Program-made: the position numbers and the translations under genes
The notes under the pieces: model-generated
The model's input: only the letters and a program-made list of their open reading frames with translations
Databases searched by the model: none
Told to the model about the DNA's origin: nothing
Assembly (NCBI GenBank): GCA_032717465.1
Contig: CM064666.1
Span: 4,220,028 to 4,284,027 of the forward strand
DNA from: Coenobita brevimanus
Lineage: Eukaryota > Arthropoda > Malacostraca > Decapoda > Coenobitidae
Length of the DNA stretch: 64,000 nucleotides
Direction of reading: 5' to 3'
Part shown: one piece after another, positions 26,301-36,388 of the stretch
How positions within the stretch are numbered: the first letter of the stretch is position 1
How the letters are laid out: each line of letters opens with the position of its first letter

Positions 26301-26595
26301 GATGTGGATGTGATAGGAAGCGTTATGAGGAACACACTGAGGTGGTTTGGCCATGTGGAGAGGATGGAGGGTGAGAGGCTGACGATGAGAGTGTATGTGA
26401 GTGAGGTGGAGGGGGGAAGAGGGAGGGGGAGGCCGAGGATGAGATGGAGGGATGGGGTGGAGAGGTATATGAGAGAGGGGGATGAGTTGGGAGCAGGGCA
26501 GTGAAATGGCGGGGGACAGGGCGACGTGGAGCCGATTTGTTTGTGGCCACCCCAAACGGGATTGAGGCGTCTGACAATAGACAGATAGATTTTAA
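23391..26595 (+). pseudogene. Near full-length RTE-1 LINE, inactivated
   Basis: RTE-clade non-LTR retrotransposon with an APE-type endonuclease followed by reverse transcriptase. The product starts ATWNVRGTN at 23598. Endonuclease blocks include VTETKWGGE, FLIGDMNGKVG and LSDHYLV. Reverse-transcriptase blocks include GKAPGIDGVNGEMLKHG, FMDLEKADDRVDRQGLW, the FADD catalytic box at 25788-25799, and the C-terminal CGVTWRDRL and RWFGHVERM motifs. Compared with sister copies it has at least six lesions: a 2 bp deletion near 23645, a 1 bp deletion near 24265, TGA at 24464, TAG near 24928, a poly-A frameshift near 25340 and an indel near 25752. It ends in a short GATAGA-type tail. It lies inside the leader of gypsy-2. 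The 5' end is approximate. Confidence 0.9.
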
Positions 26596-26909
26596 AGTTC
26601 GCTGTATTTTCCAAATAAGTTTACTTAATGCTTGCCAACTTCACTTCACTGTTCTTACAAGCACCAGTGATACACAAACTGCAATAACACTTCACTATTT
26701 GCCAACAAGACTTCACTATTTTCACAAGTACTGGAGATAATCTTCACTAACTACAGTGACACTTATCCACACTCAGACTGAACTGAAAACCAACTGAAAC
26801 TGCTCTAGTCTCTTCCCCATCCTTATATCAGCTTCCTATACTCTAAGGTGTTCTACACTTCTCCAAATTTCTTGTGCATTCCTGAAGGGCACAACAGTTA
26901 CAACAGTTA
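26596..26909 (-). repeat. Probable 5' LTR of gypsy-2
   Basis: Located exactly beyond the RTE-1 copy that splits the gypsy-2 leader. On the minus strand it has a TATA-like ATATAAGG near 26830 and repeated words (AGTGAAGT, CTTGTNNGAANAGTG) typical of an LTR. No second LTR is left to compare, so the call rests on position and composition. Confidence 0.45.
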
Positions 26910-26914
26910 CCAAA

Positions 26915-27540
26915 TTGGAGACATCCAAAACATGCCAGAGTTTTCTTACACCGCATAACACTCTAAATTATTTAGCAGCTTATGTTAAATCCCTTGTTAA
27001 AAATGCTTCTAATAAACAGGGACTTATGTACAGAGTTCGTGAGTTCCTCACTGACGAGCAGATGGCCACAATATACAAAAGTCATGTGCGTTCTCAGATC
27101 GAATACAGTTCACCACTGTGGAGTGGATGTGGAGTGGTTGCATTGAGGCAGTTGGACAAAATTCAAAATAAAGCCGTTAGAATAATCAATAATCCTGACA
27201 TAACACAGGACCTTCCTCTGTTATCAGTACGTAGAGATGTTGCTTCTTTAGCACTATTTTATCGATATTTATACCGTAAGTGCTCTAACGAACTGGCTTC
27301 AATTGTGCCTCCCCTTCACATTTTCTCCTGAAATACCCGGGCAGCTGGGAGTGCCCATGAACTCACCCTCTCTGCCCCACAATGCAGAACCTCTGCTTAT
27401 CAAAATTCATTTATTCCCAGAACTACTACTCTCTGGAATTCACTTCCTGGGAGTTGCTTCCCACATACATTTAATCCTCTCGATTTTAAATCCAATTGTT
27501 ATAAGTATTTTATGAATGGAGGATGCCTTTAGGCACATGG
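26915..27540 (+). pseudogene. Jockey-type reverse transcriptase C-terminal fragment
   Basis: The frame 26915-27331 encodes the segment after the polymerase core in Jockey-like LINEs: SLVKNASNKQGLMYRVREFLT, then YKSHVRSQIEYSSPLWSG, LDKIQNKAVRIIN, and LSVRRDVASLALFYRYLY. It parallels SLVKSASKRLGVLSRLR...RPCVEYNSHVWGG in the copy at 52619-55835, but diverges clearly and so is another family. After 27331 the frame is lost, although C-terminal remnants continue to about 27515. 5' truncation is typical for LINE insertions. Confidence 0.8.
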
Positions 27541-28136
27541 ACTTATTTTTTTCCTTTGTTTTTCCTTCCTCCATTCATTATTTAAAAAAAAACCATACAA
27601 ACTTAAATTAACTTCCATAATTCAACAAGCAGTCACATAAATAAAACATTTTTGAGAAAAAGAGCACAAAAATTAATGTACACCTTATGAACTAACTACG
27701 CTCACAATAGCAGACTAGCTGGCAACTGTGATGCATAACTGAAACCACAGTATGAGAAACATTGAGAATTCTCCAGAACAATCTAACTGGCAAATCCGGC
27801 ATCTTAATCTCTCTCTCTCTCTATCATCAGTCGTTGAGTGTCCACTGCATGACCGGCCTATCCTCACCGCAACAGGGACGATACAGCCAATGTATCTCTA
27901 CCCAGTGGCTTAGGCTGTCTAGTAGTGACTGTATGTAGGGTAAGAAGTGTTTGTGAGTGTGATTGTAATGATGGAGTGGCTTTGGATGTGTGTGCAGTCT
28001 GTGAACCTAATGTAATTGGCCTGCCTTAAGCTGGCTGGGTCCAAGTATACTAGTATGCTACACTGGTTCAACCACAGCACCCCTTATGTCTACCAAAGCA
28101 GTAAGTGGCTCGGTGAACGCTTCCCAAAGTTTTTAC
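27541..28136. other. Non-coding stretch, nothing recognised apart from a short (CT)n
   Basis: A short CT run lies near 27810-27822. From 28016 the sequence may be the body of the tRNA-derived repeat whose head is at 28137-28207. No gene is seen. Confidence 0.45.
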
Positions 28137-28207
28137 AACCCTGGCGGGAGGCGAACCCGCGTCCACCAGCGTGCAAGACGCATACTCTACCACTGTACCA
28201 CAGGGTC
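28137..28207 (-). repeat. tRNA-like sequence (SINE head or tRNA pseudogene)
   Basis: 71 nt on the minus strand fold partly as a tRNA. GACCCTG pairs with CAGGGTT as a 7 bp acceptor stem, GTAC pairs with GTAT as a D stem, and GCGGG/CCCGC form a perfect T stem around TTCGCCT. The A-box (TGGTACAGTGGTAGAG) and B-box (GGGTTCGCCTCCC) words are good. The anticodon stem does not pair well with a U at position 33, so I do not call a functional tRNA. Confidence 0.55.
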
Positions 28208-28231
28208 TCTCTCTCTCTCTCTCTCTCTCTG
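28206..28231. repeat. (CT)n microsatellite
   Basis: Dinucleotide run between the tRNA-like head and LTR-X copy C. Confidence 0.92.
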
Positions 28232-28750
28232 TATATGAGTGGGATGATGAAACAGGCATATTGGGGTTGATGGAGTTTATTGCAAGAGTTACTTGAATAA
28301 AAGTTAAGAGTTTGGCGTGACCCATGTATGGTTAATAGTAGTTTGTGCTAGCTGCGGTCCTGCTACTTCACCCTCACTCTCGTACACCCTATTGCTCTCT
28401 GGGAATCTCTCTACTCTCCTGTTCGTCTCTCTTGTTCTCCTTCCTTCTCTCCTGGCTGTCTCTGGTTCTCTAACTTTCCATGTGATATCAGACTTATATC
28501 CCCCTCTAGCTTCCAGCTAAAGAGTGTGGGGCATTTGCGTGTGTGTGTGTGTGTGTGTGTATCGGTCATGTCTCTGGCACATGATCGGAGATGTTTGGCA
28601 TTTTTGAGTAGTCTAGGCAAGGGGATGTGTAGTTGTCGCTTCCTGGAGAACTTGAGATTAAATTACCTGTTATACATATTGTTACCTACAGCTATATAGT
28701 TACATACTGTAATTACATATAGTATTTTGTCAAAGCATATAATGCCTACA
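28230..28750 (-). repeat. LTR-X copy C
   Basis: On the minus strand it starts TGTAGGCATTATA at 28750 and ends TACA at 28230 (521 bp). It shares the GCTAGAGGGGGATATAAG and ATATCACATGG blocks with the copies in arms A and B, and has AATAAA near 28272. The word GTGACCGAGCGAT just inside it also precedes the right LTR of the 6867-10955 element (10294-10306), so the two LTR families are related. Confidence 0.7.
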
Positions 28751-29448
28751 TATCGCTCGGTCACGCAAAGCTGTCTTATCAACGACAGTGAATATTGTCA
28801 TAATATATTAATGCATATTATATTAACATTACAATCAACTTGCAAGCTAATATAGTGAAATACATAATACTGTAAGAGTAACATAACTGAGAAAATATTT
28901 TATCATGACTGTAGTTACATCGTGTTAATGCAATTGTCGTTACAATGCGGAAATGCAACTGTTACGCAAGTGTGACTGTAACATGACATTGTGTTAATGC
29001 AACTGTTACACAATTGTGGTTGTAATAAGACTGTAGTTACATCTTGTTAATGCAACTGTAACATAACTGTTGTTGCAATGATATTCTAGTTACATCGTGT
29101 CAATGAAACTGTTACATAACTGTGGTTGCAATAAAATTGTATTTACATTGTGTTAATGCAACTGTCACAAAATGTGGTTGTAACAAACTGTAGTTACAGA
29201 ACTGTAGCAACTGTAATATAATTACTGTAATGCTAGTGTTTGTAGCTCCATAACTGTAGTAGTTGTAACATAAGTGCAGTAATGCTAGTGTTTGTAGTTA
29301 CATAATTGTAACAACTGTAACATATTTGCAGGAATTACAAGTGCCGTCATTGTAGCTATATTTCTGATACAATAATAGCAATGCAATCATATCATGAATC
29401 AGCCATATTTGATGTAGGCTATTTGTTTATTTGAGACATCATTAGTGT
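28751..29448 (-). repeat. Internal AT-rich tandem repeats of the LTR-X element
   Basis: Repeated words such as TTACATCGTGTTAATGCAACTGTTAC occur in diverged tandem units of roughly 65-70 bp between about 28905 and 29190. In reverse complement they resemble the minisatellite at 9229-9950, which also lies just inside a right-hand LTR. The element is cut at 29449 by the gypsy-1 insertion. Confidence 0.65.
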
Positions 29449-29453
29449 ATTGG

Positions 29454-29777
29454 TGTAGGATTTCATAAAAATAGCAGAGGTCTTGTCAGCTCTTATTCAC
29501 ACAGAAAAAAGTCAGGATAGTCTCGGTACAAGTGATTACCTCTCTGCTCAAGCCAACAGCGTGAACTCCCTGACTTGGCGAGGGCACTAGCAGATGTTAA
29601 TTCCGAAAAACTGATTCGAACAAAAATCATGAATCGAAATACTTCAAGGTTTCATCGCTAACAAACTCTATACAATTACATATCATCAAAGAACTACAAA
29701 ATGCATAACAACCATAATATATAACGGCTAACGGCAATACACATACACACACTAACTTTATTAAATCTCACACAACA
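29454..29777 (-). repeat. 3' LTR of gypsy-1
   Basis: 324 bp. On the minus strand it starts TGTTGTGTGAGATTT and ends CCTACA. Confidence 0.95.
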
Positions 29778-29786
29778 CTCCCCCCT
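29778..29786 (-). promoter_or_regulatory. Polypurine tract of gypsy-1
   Basis: GGGGGGAG on the minus strand directly abuts the 3' LTR. It is the expected primer for second-strand synthesis. Confidence 0.8.
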
Positions 29787-29790
29787 GATC

Positions 29791-32700
29791 CTAAGGGAGA
29801 TCACTATACTGAAACAGGCGAACTGGGTGACGTTCCCTTGATCCTCTCCGTGGCATCGGTCGTCCTGGGCTCTCTCCCCTGCTTTCATCAGAGTCACTCG
29901 ATCCTTCCCTGGCCGATTCCTCCAGTTCATCTATATTGGCAGGTAGACGTATCACCAGGCTGTCGTCCTCGTTGTCAATCCAGGAATCCTGAACTTCCTG
30001 TTGCTCTTCTCGTTCCTCTCTCTGCGGTAACTGTGCTGTCACCAATCGCAAGTCACGCACATGCCGAGGCACTCCATCAACCTCAACACTCTGTGCAGAA
30101 AGTATGTCTGTAACGACTCCAACAGTGCTTTGAATGTTGCATCTTCTGGTAGGATGACGTACCCACACTCTGTGACCAACTTTGAAGGGATGTTGCAGGT
30201 ACTCCGGCTGCTCACAATCTCCCACACCGTCAATTCCGAGCAATCGCACTTCATATTTGAATAACTGATTTGCTGGAGTGGAGGATGGGTCATTGCTTCG
30301 TGGCATCACATTGTAGCGATAGACTGCCTCGGCTATAGAACAACCTTTCCGGGCTGCAATTGTCTTCACTGTACGATGACAACGTTCAACGATTCCATTG
30401 CCTGAAGGAACGTATGCACAGCGATATACAAGTCTCATTCCCCAGCGACTTGCAAACTCACGGAATGTTGAACTGCTAAAGCTGGTGGCGTTGTCCGTCA
30501 ATAGTTCCTTTGGTGCCCCACGTTCATAAAAGACAGATTCCAGTTGTTCAACCACACACGCAGTATCTTGCCGACGTAGTCTCCTCCAGATAGCATACCG
30601 CGATGGACCACAATCAACCAAGGTTAGGTAGTGTTGATCTTGGATGTGACAAACGTCCATGCCTACCCTATCCCAGCAAACCGAGACTCCCAGCATCCCC
30701 TTTTGCCACTTCACAGGTGCAGGGTCGATTGATTGACATTCCTTACACTGACGGACGATGTCAAGCACTTGTCGTTTAGTAGTCATTGGGAAAAGACGGT
30801 GGCAAAAGTACAGCGTGCGCCTGATGCCTGGGTGCCCGCAAGTTATGTGGATGTTAGAGATGTCATCCTGTGAGGTCGATGTAATAGCCCCACACACTAG
30901 TTGGGCACGCGGAGGGGACAACCACTTGCTTGGCACCCTGGTTAGTGCGTCAGCCTTATTCTCAGCAGAGGTAACAAACTTCACTTCCAATTGCACGCCA
31001 TACTCAGAAACCACATTCCTTATAGTTTCCAGACGCCGTCGAATCAGCATTTCACTGGCAGCCTTCGTTTTCAAACGTGATCTTCCTGTCAGCGAATCCG
31101 TGACCCAGTGATACACTGTCCTCGAATCTGTCATCAGGCAAACCTTTACCATCTTCCAGGCGACAGCCAAATTCACACCCCGTAGTACAGCATCCAATTC
31201 AGCCAAATTGATGTGGGAACACTCATCTTGCCGCAGCCAGGAAGCATCTTCAACTACATAGCCATCCACCACCAACATGGCTCCAATAGCAAGTGAACTG
31301 GCGTCCACCCACACGACAGCTTCACTACCACTAATATCCCAACGGCCATGAGCTGGATCCGCAGATTTCACTCGCTGTACAGTTTCAACAAGCATAGAAT
31401 GTAACTCCGCATCATCGATTTCAGTGTCCCAAGAGGTAGTGAGTGCATTGGCTCTCCTTTTCAGATATGAAGCTGCCACCCGTAACCATCCACAAACGGG
31501 CAAATGGCCTGTGAGGCGCCCACACAAGGAAAACACCGAACGTCTCGTAATCTTCTTAGGAATCTCACCGACGTAGTTATCCCGTCGCCAGAAGAGACCC
31601 TGTCGCTCCCCCCAGACCCTCATACCCAAAACTCTGGCTCCCTTGGATACCTGCTCAGCCGCCTTGCAGACCAGACCATAATGATTGAGATGGGTTTCCA
31701 CATCAGCTGCAGACGCTATTCTCTGATCCACCAGTATGTCATCTAAGTATGGAGAAGTAACTTGATTAACTCTTTCGTCCCAGCTCAGTGCAGCGCTCAA
31801 GACTCGTTTCATAACTAAGGGCGCAATGCTTAACCCAAATCCCAATTTCGTCAGACAGTACCTTTGTCCCTTAAACACAACAGTCTGGTATGGCCACAAT
31901 GCACTGTCCACATGAATTTGAAGGTAGGCCTTACGCAGGTCTATGAGTCCAACATCTTGTCCACAGCGACGCCACTCTCTTATCTTCTCGCAGCATATGT
32001 CTGCGTCGGCTGTGTGTGGATTAAGATAGGAATTCAGCTCCCGAAAGTCGAGCACAGGGCGTACCTTACTTCCCTTATTCTGTTGGATAACAGCCATTAG
32101 TGGAATTGTCCCCTTAGCTGGTCCATGAAGTGTCTCATCGTAGGGGATTAACCAACCATCCTCAATCCACTGCAACAGTTCACGCTCATATTCATCACGA
32201 ACATCAGGCTGAATCCGGTACTCTGTAGTAGTATTCACAAGACATGGGTTTTCTGAGTTATTACACCACTTCCAAGACACTGTCCACTTCTTTGTTGCTG
32301 CCTCATAAGTCACTGTAAAATCCCTCTCATCAATGATGTGGTCTGTTGGTGCTGCCACCATAACAGACTGCACAGATTCATCAACACCAAACTTAACATC
32401 ATTAGGTGCTCGTACGGTTACCCCCTTGAAAGCACGTATGCCATTCATACCAAGGATGAAGCTGAAGTTCAGTGGCCTAGTGGACACCACCAACACCTCC
32501 ACAGGTGACACAGCCCCAGACGGCAGCTGGACGCATACCACACCCGATCCTTCACACAAATATTGCTCACCGCTCATCGTTGTCACACTCAATTTATTTT
32601 TCGTCCAATTGGAACACACCGACACATGTGCAATGCTCTTCGTACAACCGGTGTCCACTAGTGTGTCGCAACTCACACCATCTACAACCAACCGAGTTTG

Positions 32701-32817
32701 TGGCAGAGCGCCCATCACTGCTGCGTTGGAGAGGAAGCTGGCGCTGACACCATCTCTCCAGTGAAGTTTCCCGAGCATGCTGAAGCAATGTGTCCCCGGC
32801 CGCCACAGCGGAAACAT
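29791..32817 (-). CDS. Gypsy-1 Pol polyprotein (protease, RT, RNase H, integrase), intact
   Basis: 1008 residues with no internal stop. Protease active site DTG is at 55-57. The reverse-transcriptase core runs from about 200 to 400, with VRPVLDFRELN (252-262) and the catalytic YLDD at 357-360. RNase H acidic residues are D505, E540, D564 and D623. The integrase zinc site is H657, H662, C691 and C694, and its catalytic triad is D721, D775 and E811 with the classic 35-residue spacing between the last two. The tail is acidic and Arg-rich. It overlaps the end of gag by about 100 nt in another frame, so it is probably made as a Gag-Pol fusion by -1 frameshifting; the ATG at 32817 need not be used. 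All catalytic residues are present, so this copy could supply enzymes even though its gag is broken. The RT is divergent from common gypsy groups and I do not assign a clade. Confidence 0.93.
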   Translation of the reverse strand: MFPLWRPGTHCFSMLGKLHWRDGVSASFLSNAAVMGALPQTRLVVDGVSCDTLVDTGCTKSIAHVSVCSNWTKNKLSVTTMSGEQYLCEGSGVVCVQLPSGAVSPVEVLVVSTRPLNFSFILGMNGIRAFKGVTVRAPNDVKFGVDESVQSVMVAAPTDHIIDERDFTVTYEAATKKWTVSWKWCNNSENPCLVNTTTEYRIQPDVRDEYERELLQWIEDGWLIPYDETLHGPAKGTIPLMAVIQQNKGSKVRPVLDFRELNSYLNPHTADADICCEKIREWRRCGQDVGLIDLRKAYLQIHVDSALWPYQTVVFKGQRYCLTKLGFGLSIAPLVMKRVLSAALSWDERVNQVTSPYLDDILVDQRIASAADVETHLNHYGLVCKAAEQVSKGARVLGMRVWGERQGLFWRRDNYVGEIPKKITRRSVFSLCGRLTGHLPVCGWLRVAASYLKRRANALTTSWDTEIDDAELHSMLVETVQRVKSADPAHGRWDISGSEAVVWVDASSLAIGAMLVVDGYVVEDASWLRQDECSHINLAELDAVLRGVNLAVAWKMVKVCLMTDSRTVYHWVTDSLTGRSRLKTKAASEMLIRRRLETIRNVVSEYGVQLEVKFVTSAENKADALTRVPSKWLSPPRAQLVCGAITSTSQDDISNIHITCGHPGIRRTLYFCHRLFPMTTKRQVLDIVRQCKECQSIDPAPVKWQKGMLGVSVCWDRVGMDVCHIQDQHYLTLVDCGPSRYAIWRRLRRQDTACVVEQLESVFYERGAPKELLTDNATSFSSSTFREFASRWGMRLVYRCAYVPSGNGIVERCHRTVKTIAARKGCSIAEAVYRYNVMPRSNDPSSTPANQLFKYEVRLLGIDGVGDCEQPEYLQHPFKVGHRVWVRHPTRRCNIQSTVGVVTDILSAQSVEVDGVPRHVRDLRLVTAQLPQREEREEQQEVQDSWIDNEDDSLVIRLPANIDELEESAREGSSDSDESRGESPGRPMPRRGSRERHPVRLFQYSDLP

Positions 32818-33510
32818 CGGTAGTTGCTGTGCCCACTCCTACGTCGTTCACGCCTGGCCAAGCAGTCACGGGCATAATGATTAGGCTGTCCACAACTTCG
32901 GCAGGCTACAGATGCTGTCTCACCCTCAGAATGTGCAGGTCTAAACGCAGCTCCTGCCACAACTGCGCCAACATGCTCATCCGCCAACACAGCACGAGCT
33001 CTTTTCAAAATCTGGCCAATATCCATTGCCTCAATGCGTGAACCAGCTCGTAAGGTACGGCGGACAGTATCAGGTAGACCCGTCACAAAGGCACAAGCAA
33101 GGCTGGTGTCAGGCATACCTCCAAACAACCCTGCCAGACGGCGCAAATCAGCAAGGTACACATCCACTGGTTCACCATCGCCCAACTTTCGAGTGATGAA
33201 TTGCTCATAAGCACGAAACTGGTCGACTGCAAATGCAGAAACAAGCGCCTCTTTAATCTTCTTGTAGATAAGTCGGTCGGTACTGCTCAACTGCTGGTAA
33301 ACCGCAAATGCTCCGCCAGTAAGCCTTAGCGGGACGATGTTGTGCAATTCCGAAATCCCACGTACTTCGTAGACTGCACACCAACTCCACCTTGTCCAGC
33401 CATTCACTCACACCGTGCGATGATCCGTTGAATTCGGGAATCAGCCGTAGATCCATAGGCAGACTGTCTGTAGGGGTCGTCTGGGCAGTGGTGTCTTCTT
33501 TTTCAGACAT
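32715..33510 (-). pseudogene. Gypsy-1 gag, split by one frameshift
   Basis: Gag packages the element RNA and forms the particle. The start codon at 33510 opens a frame (to 33253) beginning MSEKEDTTAQTT and containing the FNGSSHGVSEWLDKVELVC capsid start. The rest of the capsid and nucleocapsid is in another frame, 33407-32715, with VYQQLSSTDRLIYKKIKEAL and two zinc knuckles, CRSCGQPNHYARDC and CFRCGGRGHIASAC. The change of frame falls near 33365, where the first frame turns into unrelated text. A single-base indel explains it. The start codon lies only 12 nt inside the 5' LTR. Overlap with pol is about 100 nt. Confidence 0.88.
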
Positions 33511-33522
33511 GCCTAGATAGCT

Positions 33523-33846
33523 TGTAGGATTTTATAAAAATAGCAGAGGTCTTGTCAGCTCTTATTCACACAGAAAAAAGTCAGGATAGTCTCGGTACAA
33601 TTGATTACCTCTCAGCTCAAGCCAACAGCGTGAACTCCCTGACTTGGCGAGGGCACTAGCAGATGTTAATTCCGAAAAACTGATTCGAACAAAAATCATG
33701 AATCGAAATACTTCAAGGTTTCATCGCTAACAAACTCTATACAATTACATATCATCAAAGAACTACAAAATGCATAACAACCATAATATATAACGGCTAA
33801 CGGCAATACACATACACACACTAACTTTATTAAATCTCACACAACA
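33523..33846 (-). repeat. 5' LTR of gypsy-1
   Basis: 324 bp, the same length as the partner LTR. The three differences I see are near 33535, 33601 and 33615. Confidence 0.95.
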
Positions 33847-33904
33847 ATTGGCTTAGTTATGTTGCACAGTTTAGGTTTATATTATATCATACGTAACCCC
33901 ATAT

Positions 33905-35365
33905 TATTTTCATCATCATCCAGACCACCTATCCCACCCTAGGGCAAGGTCAGGAGTAGCAATGTCCAGACAGCCCAAATTTGCCCAGTCCAATGGGCCA
34001 CGCTCCCATTCACTCATCATTTAAGCCCCCGGAATCCTGGCTCTATCAGATATGCCAAAAACATTTACCACGTTTTGTAGCTTCACACAAACGTATCCGA
34101 TTGAGTCAATCCGGATGCTGCCATGTTAAAAAGGGGTGCCAAATCCCTGCTCTCTTCACACCATTCATTCAGCCAGCTCGATCTCTTGTCAGTTCCCTAG
34201 CCTCACCGACTTCCAAACCTCTCTTCCTCAAATACTCGTCCACCATATCTCTCCACTTTCTCCTTGGCCTACCTCACCTCCTCTCTCCTTCAAATTCGCT
34301 CAGATATACCTTTTTCATCACTCTATTGTTATCCATTCTATCCATGTGACCATACGATCTCAGTACTCTCTCTTCGATTCTGGTGTCCACCAACATCCTC
34401 ACTCCACATCTTTCATGAATCACATTATTTCGTATCCTATCCACCCTCTGTACTCCACCTATTGTACATTCCTCAGCACTCACATCTTCATTGCTCTTAC
34501 TCTTGACTTTTCATTTTCATGCCACACCATAGTTTCACATCCATATGTTAAAGTTGGCACTAATATTCCCTCATGTAAGCCTCGTGTAGCTACAACACTC
34601 AAGTCTTTGTTTCTTATCAAGGCCTTCATTGCACCAGCTACTTTTCTTCCTTGTGTCACTCTATTTTCAACTTCTTTTGCACATTTTCCTCTCATTTCTA
34701 TCACTGTACCGAGGAATTTGAACTCTCTAACTAATTCCAGTCTCTCCTCATTCACTGTACAGTAACATCGCACTGGGAGTCACCTTCTCTCTCAGTAACC
34801 ATCATTTTACTTTTTTCCACATTTACTCTCTAGGCACGACTCTTACAGACATCAGCAAAACTCTGCACTAGCCTACCAAGTTCTTGTCTGGTATTTGCAA
34901 GCAGTAGTGCATCATCAGCACACAACAAATTTGAAATATTCCATCCATCACCATTCATTACCATCGCCATCCCTCTCTCCATTACTCGTGATTTTACTTC
35001 TCTCACCATCCCATCCGTTTATATATTAAACAACCATGGGGACATCACACAACCTTGTCGCACGCCCACACTGATCGTGAACCATTCTCATAGATGCCCA
35101 TAAACCCTTACACATGTTTCACTACCATCATAAGAGTAAAGGGTCTTGACAGCACCTAGCAGCTTACCATCCACACCATACATGCGCAAAACTTTCCACA
35201 ATCTTTCTCTGTCCACTTTGTCGTATGCTTTAGCCAGATCTATGAATGCCATAAATGCCTTATGGTCCTTCTCATAAGCCTTCTCTGCTATCTGTCTCAC
35301 TGCAAATATTTGATCCACACATCCCCTGCCACTCCTAAAGCCACCCTGTTCATATATATATTTTA
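33905..35365 (-). pseudogene. RTE-type LINE fragment of a third family (RTE-3)
   Basis: The minus strand carries reverse-transcriptase pieces: GRGCVDQIFAVRQIAEKAYEK and FIDLAKAYDKVDRERLWKVLRMYGVDGKLL (35318-35088), then the ADDALLL region near 34910 in a broken frame, then FKFLGTVIEMRGKCAKEV and VPTLTYGCETMVWHENEKSRVRAMKM (34773-34480), and SYGHMDRMDNNRVMKKVYLSEFEGERR (34483-34274). The order and motifs match the RTE clade, but the sequence is well separated from RTE-1 and RTE-2. It is 5'-truncated at about 35365. The presumed 3' UTR runs to about 33905, with a GAT-rich tail. Several frameshifts make it inactive. Confidence 0.82.
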
Positions 35366-36337
35366 ATTTGTATTAGATAAATAATATGTACAATATGCAC
35401 AGTATTCACTTAGTTTCGTTTGTACCTCACATCACTTGATACTATAGTCCTCCAAAGGTTGTGAAGTCAACTTGATGTGTTTGCTCATTTTAAAATTCAT
35501 CTTTAGGCATTGGATGTTAGTACTAATGTATGTGGTTCAGTATAGCATACTGTTGCTAGCTCCATTTGTCTTAGGCATTTTCACTTGATTTTCCTTGTAA
35601 CTGTAATAAGAAGGATATGTGTGTACATATATTTTAATTCTCTGGTTTTACTATATTTTCATATGTATGTATTATATGTTGATGTAAGGATGTATATTGT
35701 CTATCACTGTGTGTACACGTAAGGTTGTATATAAATGAAGCAGTACTATTAAACTAATAAAGTACATGGTCGACTCTCTGATATTAATCGTAGTAGTGAT
35801 GATGATAGTGCTGTTGGCTGAAAGGTGTTGGTAGGGTTTGGCTGAGGTAGGTCAGGGTCCTGGTATGACTGCATCAGCAGTCGATGTCATCACTGCAGGG
35901 TACGCAGACAGGTTGGCAGGCAGGCACCCTGATAACATGGGGTTACTGGGCCAATATCGGCTCATTCTGGATAAGTATCGGTACCGCCGGCTTGCGGGAA
36001 ATCGCATGCGAGCTGCATTGGCTTAATACACAAAATACTCTTCCATTCCAATTCTGGCAAACCAGAATTGAAACAGAATATTGTTGCCAATGCTAGCATA
36101 TACCTGAATTGGGTCTGTATAGTCAAACCCTTATCACGCCATTTCCAGCTGTTTGTTTAATGTTTGCCTGTACATAAATTTTACAATTTTTAAGTTAACT
36201 TAATTTTAAGAAGAGAACACTGAAACAAAAAATGGCTAGTCGATCGATGATCTTAAATATTATATTTTTACTTGAAAATTAGAAAACTATGTATTTTATT
36301 ATAACTTTCCTGAATAACAATTTGTTATTTATTATTA
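35366..36337. other. Non-coding stretch, nothing recognised
   Basis: AT-rich DNA. The small frames at 35838-36096 show no family motif and no shared copy in the window. Confidence 0.5.

Positions 36338-36383
<46 letters not shown>
36338..36383. repeat. (ATT)n microsatellite
   Basis: Trinucleotide run of about 45 bp. The RTE-1 copy that follows inserted at its edge. Confidence 0.95.
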
Positions 36384-36388
36384 CCAAA

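Larger units (their letters stand above)
29454..33846 (-). mobile_element. Compact Ty3/gypsy-like LTR retrotransposon (gypsy-1), 4393 bp
   Basis: Two 324 bp LTRs (29454-29777 and 33523-33846) flank gag and pol on the minus strand. A perfect 5 bp target duplication, ATTGG, is at 29449-29453 and 33847-33851. By eye the LTRs differ at three positions, so the insertion is young. A polypurine tract lies just before the 3' LTR. pol is intact with order protease, reverse transcriptase, RNase H, integrase. gag carries one frameshift. The element interrupted an LTR-X element. Confidence 0.95.

Noticed and set aside
27303..27515. Independent 70-residue ORF
   Set aside because: It is the out-of-frame tail of the Jockey-type fragment at 26915.
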